NCBI GenBank assembly: GCA_012729875.1 | Contig: JAAYCC010000054.1 | Span: 1 to 6,300, forward strand | DNA length: 6,300 bases | From: Clostridiales bacterium | GTDB lineage: Bacteria > Bacillota > Clostridia > Oscillospirales > Oscillospiraceae | Direction: 5' to 3' | Part shown: positions 1 to 4,503 of the stretch, one piece after another | Position numbering within the stretch: position 1 is the stretch's first letter | Layout of the letters: each line of letters begins with the position of its first letter | Notes under the pieces: model-generated | What the model saw: the letters and a program-made list of their open reading frames with translations, nothing else | Databases searched by the model: none | What the model was told of the DNA's origin: nothing | Translations under genes and position numbers: made by a program

Positions 1-78
1 AAGCCCGGCGGTACAATGAAAACCATGCTCTATGCCATGCGGCAGGGCATTGAAATAACAGAGCTGCCCATTGAGTAG
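1..78 (+). CDS. C-terminal tail of an unidentified protein (possibly SLOG/DUF1273-like), 5' end outside window
   Basis: An open frame runs from the left edge to a TAG stop at 76-78 and gives 25 residues, including GGTMKTMLYAMRQGIEI. A Gly-Gly-Thr turn, then a helix ending in Arg-x-Gly-Ile and a short beta strand, resembles the last part of Rossmann-like SLOG/DUF1273 (YpsA-type) nucleotide-binding proteins, where a GGT segment precedes a helix and a final strand. That resemblance is by eye on a very short fragment. The frame is supported as coding because its stop falls exactly at the edge of a strong terminator hairpin and it converges with glpK. The N-terminus, full length and function cannot be seen here. 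Confidence 0.5.
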   Translation, partial: KPGGTMKTMLYAMRQGIEITELPIE

Positions 79-125
79 GAATAAATAAACAGCTCCGCCT
101 TTTGGCGGAGCTGTTTATTTATTCC
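78..125. terminator. Bidirectional rho-independent terminator, perfect 22-bp stem with TTTT loop
   Basis: The arms at 78-99 and 104-125 are exact reverse complements and flank a TTTT loop at 100-103. The stem has a GC-rich core next to the loop (AGCTCCGCC/GGCGGAGCT) and an A-tract/T-tract outer part (AATAAATAAA/TTTATTTATT), so a U-rich 3' flank is present on either strand. It sits between two convergent genes and can terminate both. The left arm starts at the last base of the upstream gene's stop codon, and the right arm contains the glpK stop and its last codon. Confidence 0.93.
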
Positions 126-1627
126 TCGGACTCCTCCCAGTTGCGGGCGCGTTCAACTGCGCGTTTCCACTTTGAGTGGTACTCCGAAGCACGGGAGATA
201 TCCATTTTCGGCTTGAACAGGCTGCCGCACTGCCAGATGTCCTCAATATCTGTTATGTCGTGCCACAGGCCTGCGGCAAGGCCCGCAAGAAATGCCGCGC
301 CCTTTGCTGTGGTCTCGACCACTATGGGGCGCTGTATGTCACGCCGGAGCAGGTCGGCCTGAAACTGCATCATAAAGTCACTGACCGAAGCGCCGCCGTC
401 AACACGAAGAACCTTGACCTCACCTGCGTCCGCCTGCATAACATCCAGCAGATCCTTGACCTGAAACGCTATACTCTCTAGTACGGCGCGGGAAATATGC
501 GCTCTCGAGCTGCCCCGTGTAAGCCCGAGAATGGTGCCTCTGGCGTACATATCCCAGTAGGGCGCTCCCAGACCCGTAAACGCGGGAACAAAGTACACTC
601 CGCCGTTGTCGGGTACCGATTCCGCAAGTATGTCTACATCGTGCGGAACCTCAATTATTCCAAGCTCGTCACGCAGCCATTTGATGGCGGAGCCGGCGTT
701 AAAAACGCTGCCCTCCATGGCATATGTAGTTCTGCTGTCTATACACCATGCAACACTTGTGACGAGTCCGCTGGCGGACATGACCGGCTTGCCGCCGACA
801 TTCAGGAGCGTAAAGCAGCCGGTGCCGTAGGTGTTCTTTGCCTGACCCCTTTCTATACAGCCCTGACCCAGCAGCGCCGCCGCCTGGTCTCCCGCGCTTC
901 CGCATACTGGGACCCCCTCAAGCGTTTCTATTCTATTTATACCCTTTGCCACCCTGCCGTATATCATAGAGCTTGGTACGGGCTCGGGAAGTATGCTGAG
1001 CGGTATGTCAAGACGCTTTAGCAGTACGTCATCCCACCTGAGCGCAGATATGTCAAAAAGCATGGTGCGGGAGGCGTTGGAATAGTCTGTCACATGCGCT
1101 TTGCCGCCCGTGAGGTTCCATATCAGCCAGCTGTCCACAGTGCCGAACAGCAGGTCTCCCCTTTCGGCCCTTTCCCTCGCCCCGGCAACATTGTCCAGTA
1201 TCCACTTTATCTTTGTACCCGAAAAATAGGCGTCGATGAGAAGTCCCGTCTTGTCGCGGACATAGCCTGCAAGCCCCTCGTTTTTCAGCTCGTCACACAG
1301 TCCGGCTGTACGCCTGCACTGCCACACGATGGCGTTGTATACCGGCATCCCTGTGTTTTTGTCCCAGATAACGGTCGTTTCACGCTGGTTGGTAATGCCT
1401 ATTCCGGCTATGTCCTTGGGAGAAAGGCCGCTTTTTTCCATGGCCTCGGCGAGCGCGGAGAACTGGGAGTTCAGTATGTCCATGGGATCGTGCTCGACCC
1501 ATCCGGGTTTTGGATAGTGCTGCTCAAACGGGTGCTGGGCCATGCTTTTGATTTGTCCGTCCTCGTCAAAGATTATAGCTCTGGAGCTTGTGGTACCCTG
1601 ATCAAGAGCGATAACATATGCGCTCAT
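119..1627 (-). CDS. glpK: Glycerol kinase
   Basis: ATP-dependent cytosolic phosphorylation of glycerol to sn-glycerol-3-phosphate, the entry step of glycerol use and phospholipid precursor supply. The 502-residue product has the full length of FGGY-family GlpK and aligns by eye with E. coli GlpK from end to end. Visible landmarks are the phosphate-binding loop ALDQGTTSSR (residues 7-16), glycerol-contacting Arg82-Glu83 (NQRET) and Tyr134, the signature YSNASRTMLFDI (182-193), the catalytic-base Asp247 in AGDQAAA, KNTYGTGCF (264-272), FTGLGAPYWD (350-359), RVDGG (408-412) and GAAFLAGLAAG (443-453). The ATG start is preceded by a strong ribosome binding site. The loop at residues 225-243 lacks the histidine that HPr phosphorylates in many PTS-bearing Firmicutes and is about three residues longer than in the E. 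coli and Enterococcus proteins. No glpF or glpD is adjacent. It is divergent from a lipase-like hydrolase. Related FGGY sugar kinases are unlikely given the glycerol-site residues and near-collinearity with GlpK. Confidence 0.97.
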   Translation of the reverse strand: MSAYVIALDQGTTSSRAIIFDEDGQIKSMAQHPFEQHYPKPGWVEHDPMDILNSQFSALAEAMEKSGLSPKDIAGIGITNQRETTVIWDKNTGMPVYNAIVWQCRRTAGLCDELKNEGLAGYVRDKTGLLIDAYFSGTKIKWILDNVAGARERAERGDLLFGTVDSWLIWNLTGGKAHVTDYSNASRTMLFDISALRWDDVLLKRLDIPLSILPEPVPSSMIYGRVAKGINRIETLEGVPVCGSAGDQAAALLGQGCIERGQAKNTYGTGCFTLLNVGGKPVMSASGLVTSVAWCIDSRTTYAMEGSVFNAGSAIKWLRDELGIIEVPHDVDILAESVPDNGGVYFVPAFTGLGAPYWDMYARGTILGLTRGSSRAHISRAVLESIAFQVKDLLDVMQADAGEVKVLRVDGGASVSDFMMQFQADLLRRDIQRPIVVETTAKGAAFLAGLAAGLWHDITDIEDIWQCGSLFKPKMDISRASEYHSKWKRAVERARNWEESEE

Positions 1628-1631
1628 ATAA

Positions 1632-1642
1632 CCTCTCTCCCC
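1632..1642 (-). promoter_or_regulatory. Ribosome binding site of glpK
   Basis: Read on the minus strand this is GGGGAGAGAGG, ending 4 nt before the glpK ATG. The GGGGAG part lies 9 nt from the start. It is purine-rich and a good anti-Shine-Dalgarno match, and it supports the chosen start codon. Confidence 0.8.
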
Positions 1643-1649
1643 TTTTTTG

Positions 1650-1678
1650 TTGACTTATCATTATACTGGAACTAAAAT
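1650..1678 (+). promoter_or_regulatory. Predicted sigma-A promoter of the alpha/beta hydrolase gene
   Basis: A -35 box TTGACT (1650-1655) and a -10 box TAAAAT (1673-1678) are separated by exactly 17 bp. Each differs from consensus at one position. Transcription would begin near 1685, giving a leader of about 40 nt before the hydrolase start at 1728. It overlaps the predicted glpK promoter on the other strand. Confidence 0.72.
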
Positions 1679-1689
1679 ATACATATAAA
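1660..1689 (-). promoter_or_regulatory. Predicted sigma-A promoter of glpK
   Basis: On the minus strand a perfect TATAAT -10 box occupies 1660-1665. The best -35 candidate is TTTATA at 1684-1689, 4 of 6 consensus positions with an 18-bp spacer, so the -35 is weak and may need an activator. Transcription would start near 1653, with a leader of about 25 nt that contains the ribosome binding site. I found no clear cre-type catabolite operator in this region. Confidence 0.6.
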
Positions 1690-1713
1690 TATCTCACTAA
1701 TAATAACACATAT

Positions 1714-1720
1714 AGGGGGA
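1714..1720 (+). promoter_or_regulatory. Ribosome binding site of the alpha/beta hydrolase gene
   Basis: AGGGGGA lies 7 nt before the ATG at 1728. The spacing is optimal and it fixes that start codon. Confidence 0.8.
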
Positions 1721-1727
1721 CATTGTC

Positions 1728-2705
1728 ATGCCTGTTTTGGATGAATTTTACTTTGACTCCTGCAGCTGCAAGAATCAGATATATGTTCGCCAATGGATAC
1801 CTGACGGCGAGATAGCCGGCATAGTCCAGCTCTGCCACGGCATAGGCGAGTACATAGAGCGCTATGACGACCTCGCGCAGTATCTCGCGGAGCGAGGCTA
1901 TGTGGTTGCGGGAGAAGACCATCTGGGCCACGGCAGGAGCGCAGCCGATCACTCAGAGCTTGGCTATGTCGGAGAGACAGAGGGCTGGGATCTCATGGTC
2001 GGCGATATGCGTAAACTGTATGAGCGTCTTCGCGGGATGTACAGCGGCAAGCCCCATTTTATTCTAGGCCACTCCATGGGCAGCTTCCTCACCAGAACAT
2101 ACATAATCCGCTATCACGACGGCCCCGACGGCGTTATTCTCAGCGGCACAGGTCATCAGCCGAAGCTTTTGCTGCACGTTGCGGCGGCGATGGCCAAATT
2201 CTCAGTCGGGAAAAAGGGCGGCAGCTTTCACAACTCCCTGCTTAACAGCTTGGCTTTCGGCAGCTACAATAAGAGGATTCCGCAAAGCTCCGGCGAGTAC
2301 GACTGGCTGTCCAGAGACACAGCTGTCGTAAAAGCATATGAGGAAGACCCTCTCTGCGGCCCGGTTCCGACCTCCGGACTTTTCTATGCCATGTTCAACG
2401 GACTTAAGGAAATAACTTCTGTGAACAACATTGTCCGCGTCAACAAAGACCTGCCAATTTACCTTTACGCAGGGGATGCTGATCCTGTCGGAGGCTACGG
2501 CAAGGGTGTCCGAAAGACCTATGACGAATATCTCAGGGCGGGCGTCAAAGATGTCACGCTAAAGCTGTATGAGGGGGCGAGGCACGAGTGTCACAATGAG
2601 CTCTGCAGAGCCGACGTCTATTCCGACGTTCTGGCATGGCTTGAGAAACACAGCTTAGATCACACTGCTGTGAATAAAACCGACACAGAGCAGAAAATCC
2701 TCTGA
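1728..2705 (+). CDS. Serine alpha/beta hydrolase, monoacylglycerol lipase/lysophospholipase type
   Basis: Probable soluble carboxylester hydrolase of the Hydrolase_4 family (monoacylglycerol lipases, lysophospholipase L2 relatives). The 325-residue product shows the full family layout: an oxyanion-hole HG motif in CHGIGEYIERY (36-46), the DHLGHGRS motif (64-71), the nucleophile elbow GHSMG with Ser116, the acid Asp252 in GDADPVG, and the catalytic His286 in GARHE. The segment between about residues 140 and 235 would form the substrate cap. No signal peptide or membrane segment is apparent, so it should act in the cytosol. A tail of about 15 polar residues follows the last helix, and its final codons form part of the terminator. 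The gene has its own near-consensus promoter and is divergent from glpK; a lipase releasing glycerol next to glycerol kinase would make metabolic sense, but the true ester substrate cannot be read from the sequence. Haloperoxidase-like or proline iminopeptidase roles are less likely given the DPVG and HGxxEHxxRY-type motifs. Confidence 0.88.
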   Translation: MPVLDEFYFDSCSCKNQIYVRQWIPDGEIAGIVQLCHGIGEYIERYDDLAQYLAERGYVVAGEDHLGHGRSAADHSELGYVGETEGWDLMVGDMRKLYERLRGMYSGKPHFILGHSMGSFLTRTYIIRYHDGPDGVILSGTGHQPKLLLHVAAAMAKFSVGKKGGSFHNSLLNSLAFGSYNKRIPQSSGEYDWLSRDTAVVKAYEEDPLCGPVPTSGLFYAMFNGLKEITSVNNIVRVNKDLPIYLYAGDADPVGGYGKGVRKTYDEYLRAGVKDVTLKLYEGARHECHNELCRADVYSDVLAWLEKHSLDHTAVNKTDTEQKIL

Positions 2706-2729
2706 CTTTTTAAAAGTCAGAGGATTTTT
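2694..2729. terminator. Bidirectional rho-independent terminator between convergent hydrolase and mreB-like genes
   Basis: The arms 2694-2710 and 2712-2728 are perfect 17-bp reverse complements with one base between them; in practice the innermost A/T pairs would open into a loop of about 9 nt, leaving a 13-bp stem with core TCCTCTGAC/GTCAGAGGA. A TTTTT run ends the plus-strand side and AAAA (TTTT on the minus strand) ends the other. The hydrolase stop codon at 2703-2705 lies inside the left arm. It also ends 11 bp past the mreB-like stop and would terminate the recD2-comF-mreB transcript. Confidence 0.92.
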
Positions 2730-2739
2730 AATATAGCCG

Positions 2740-3768
2740 CTATTTCATCTGGCGCTTTCGGGCGATGTTGATCATGCCCTCTTCCATCTCGCCCAGGTTT
2801 ATGAGCATCTTGCCTGCCCCGTATGCGGTACAGGTGAGCGGGTCATCCACAACCGAGACACGTATGCCCGTTCTCGCCTGAATGATCTTGTCGATACCCG
2901 GAACAAGACTTCCTCCTCCTGTGAGGATTATACCGTTCTGTGAGATGTCGCCGACAAGCTCGGGAGGAGTCCTCTCCAGTACCGACTGTACAGACTCCAA
3001 AATGTGGTCTATTGGCTCCTGCAGGGCCTCCGCAATGTCGTTTGCATATATTCGCGCGCTGCGGGGCAGCCCCGTCATAAGACAGCGCCCGCGGACCTCG
3101 TCGCTGGCGGGCTCGCTTATAGGAAGAGCGCTCCCCACGCTGACCTTCAGCTCCTCGGCGGTCTTCTGACCGATGAGGAGGTTGTGCTTGCGGCGTATGT
3201 ATTTGACAATAGCCTCGTCAAATTCCGCACCTGCAATTTTGATGGAGTCGCTCTCCACTATGCCGTTTAGTGAGACGATGCCGACCTCGGTGGTCCCGCC
3301 GCCGATGTCCACAACCATGTGTCCGTCGGGCTTGGATATGTCCGAACCGCTGCCTAGAGCCGCGGCTACGGAGGACTCAAGAAGGTATACTTTTCTGGCG
3401 CCGGCCTCAATGCCCGCGTCAATCGTGGCGCGCTCCTCAACTCCCGATATGCTGCCGGGGACAGTAATTATAAGGCATGGCTTGAAGAGACTGAAGGAGG
3501 TGATGCGCTGAATGAGCTCTCTCATAAGACGTACCGTCATGTCGTAATCGGAGATAACGCCCGCCGTTATGGGGTGAATAGGTACGATATTCGCGGGAGT
3601 GCGCCCGAGCATCTTCTGAGCGTCCTCTCCGACTTTTAGGAGTTTGCCGCTGTGCTTGTCCACGGCGACGACGGTCGGCTCCCGGAGGGCTATTCCTTTT
3701 CCGCTGACATATACCATTATGTTGTTTGTACCCAGGTCTATGGCGATATCTCTTTCAAAAAAGTCCAT
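2740..3768 (-). CDS. MreB/Mbl-family bacterial actin, rod-shape determining protein paralogue
   Basis: ATP-binding cytoskeletal protein that in this family polymerises under the membrane and guides lateral cell-wall synthesis. Its 342 residues match MreB/Mbl length. The actin-fold motifs are visible in order: phosphate-1 loop IDLGTNN (10-16), KGIALREP (24-31), GRTPANI (55-61), VEERATIDAG (110-119), phosphate-2 DIGGGTTEVGI (154-164), IAGAEFDEAIVKYI (178-191), LERTPPEL (264-271) and adenosine loop LTGGGSLVPGI (282-292). Some segments (DKHSGKLLKVGEDA) recall Mbl, others MreB, so I do not assign a specific symbol. The usual EEPxAAAIG loop reads ESSVAAALG (131-139): the first Glu is kept, the second Glu and the Pro are serines. 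No mreC or mreD lies beside it; it is the last gene of a series with comF and recD2, 41 bp after comF. A strong ribosome binding site supports the ATG start. Family confidence is high; exact orthology is uncertain. Confidence 0.93.
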   Translation of the reverse strand: MDFFERDIAIDLGTNNIMVYVSGKGIALREPTVVAVDKHSGKLLKVGEDAQKMLGRTPANIVPIHPITAGVISDYDMTVRLMRELIQRITSFSLFKPCLIITVPGSISGVEERATIDAGIEAGARKVYLLESSVAAALGSGSDISKPDGHMVVDIGGGTTEVGIVSLNGIVESDSIKIAGAEFDEAIVKYIRRKHNLLIGQKTAEELKVSVGSALPISEPASDEVRGRCLMTGLPRSARIYANDIAEALQEPIDHILESVQSVLERTPPELVGDISQNGIILTGGGSLVPGIDKIIQARTGIRVSVVDDPLTCTAYGAGKMLINLGEMEEGMINIARKRQMK

Positions 3769-3774
3769 TCAATT

Positions 3775-3780
3775 CACCTC
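3775..3780 (-). promoter_or_regulatory. Ribosome binding site of the mreB-like gene
   Basis: On the minus strand this is GAGGTG, part of TGAGGTGA, 6 nt before the ATG at 3768. It is the strongest Shine-Dalgarno match in the operon and suggests efficient independent initiation despite co-transcription. Confidence 0.8.
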
Positions 3781-3809
3781 AAAGTAATGGTTAACAGTTT
3801 TTGGGGTTT

Positions 3810-4463
3810 TTATTCCCTTGTACGGGCAAGTGTGGCGCAATAAACTTCGGCCGCCCCGGCCATTTTGAACATTTTTGCGCATTCGGAAAGAGTTGACCCC
3901 GTGGTTATGATGTCATCGATCAGGAGTATCCGCTTACCCCGGACAAACTCCTCGTCCGAAATGCGGTAGACGCCGCTTATATTGGCTCGACGCCTTTCAG
4001 CGCCGCCAATCCCGGACTGGGCGGGGACGTCCGTATGCTTGACCAGAAGCTCCAGCGCGACATCATCCAGCTTGAGAGCTGTTGACATCGCCAAGAGCAT
4101 TGCCTGGTCGTAGCCCCGCTTTCTAAGGCGTTTGGAGCTTAGAGGAACCCATGTTATGAGGTCGTAGCTGCCGCTTAAGTGCTCCTTCACACATTCTGCA
4201 ATAAGGCTGCCGTATAGATCGGCGTAATGGGCGGCGCCTTGAAACTTGAAGCGGAGTATGGAGCTGCGCACATAGCCCTCGTAATACAGAGGAGAGATGC
4301 AGAGGGAAAAGAACTCACCGGACTGCCGGCCGCCGTTTTTGGTGCGGGGGATAGTCTTTTCGCATCTGGAACACATTCCTGTTTCATCGGGTCTGAGTAT
4401 ATGTCTGCAAAAAGCGCAGCGCGGCGGAAAAAAGAGGTCAAGAAGCGGAGAAAAAATACTCAT
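3810..4463 (-). CDS. comF: ComF family protein (zinc-finger plus phosphoribosyltransferase fold)
   Basis: ComF proteins are needed for natural DNA uptake in naturally competent bacteria and are otherwise widespread with a less clear role, possibly in recombination or primosome interaction. The 217-residue product has the standard two-part layout. First is an N-terminal zinc-binding knuckle, CAFC (16-19) and CSRC (31-34), following the typical LLDLFFPPRC opening. A conserved RFKFQG segment (71-76), VPLSSKRLRKRGYDQA (106-121) and the PRPP-binding signature ILLIDDIITTGSTL (179-192) with Asp183-Asp184 complete the type I phosphoribosyltransferase fold. It lies 40 bp after recD2 and 41 bp before the mreB-like gene on the same strand, so the three are probably co-transcribed. 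All key residues appear present. No other competence gene is visible, so DNA uptake should not be assumed. Confidence 0.94.
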   Translation of the reverse strand: MSIFSPLLDLFFPPRCAFCRHILRPDETGMCSRCEKTIPRTKNGGRQSGEFFSLCISPLYYEGYVRSSILRFKFQGAAHYADLYGSLIAECVKEHLSGSYDLITWVPLSSKRLRKRGYDQAMLLAMSTALKLDDVALELLVKHTDVPAQSGIGGAERRRANISGVYRISDEEFVRGKRILLIDDIITTGSTLSECAKMFKMAGAAEVYCATLARTRE

Positions 4464-4472
4464 GGCAATACA

Positions 4473-4480
4473 TCCTTTCC
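4473..4480 (-). promoter_or_regulatory. Ribosome binding site of comF
   Basis: On the minus strand GGAAAGGA lies 9 nt before the ATG at 4463. It is a moderate match with slightly long spacing, and it is the only plausible site in the 40-bp gap after recD2. No promoter-like pair is evident in that gap, which supports read-through from recD2. Confidence 0.6.
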
Positions 4481-4503
4481 CACATTAGCTTTACCCGGAG
4501 CGT

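Noticed and set aside
497..1021. A 174-codon plus-strand open frame antisense to glpK
   Set aside because: It lies wholly inside the well-supported glpK gene, has no family resemblance or ribosome binding site, and reflects the GC-rich codon structure of the opposite strand.
1094..1675. A 193-codon plus-strand open frame covering the 5' part of glpK and part of the promoter region
   Set aside because: Its last part runs through the promoter and ribosome binding site of glpK, and its product shows no recognisable domain; it is a shadow frame.
1673..1713. AT-rich near-palindromes around ATATACATATAAATAT as a possible operator
   Set aside because: The symmetry is no better than expected in DNA of this base composition, and no known operator consensus, including cre, is matched.
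1602..1952. A hydrophobic 116-codon minus-strand frame spanning the glpK-hydrolase divergent region, resembling a small membrane protein
   Set aside because: It overlaps the starts of both real genes and both promoters, and its hydrophobicity comes from the reverse complement of the hydrolase codons and AT-rich promoter DNA.
3769..3809. A possible separate promoter or regulatory RNA in the comF-mreB gap
   Set aside because: The 41-bp gap contains only the ribosome binding site and a short T/G-rich stretch, with no -35/-10 pair or stable hairpin.
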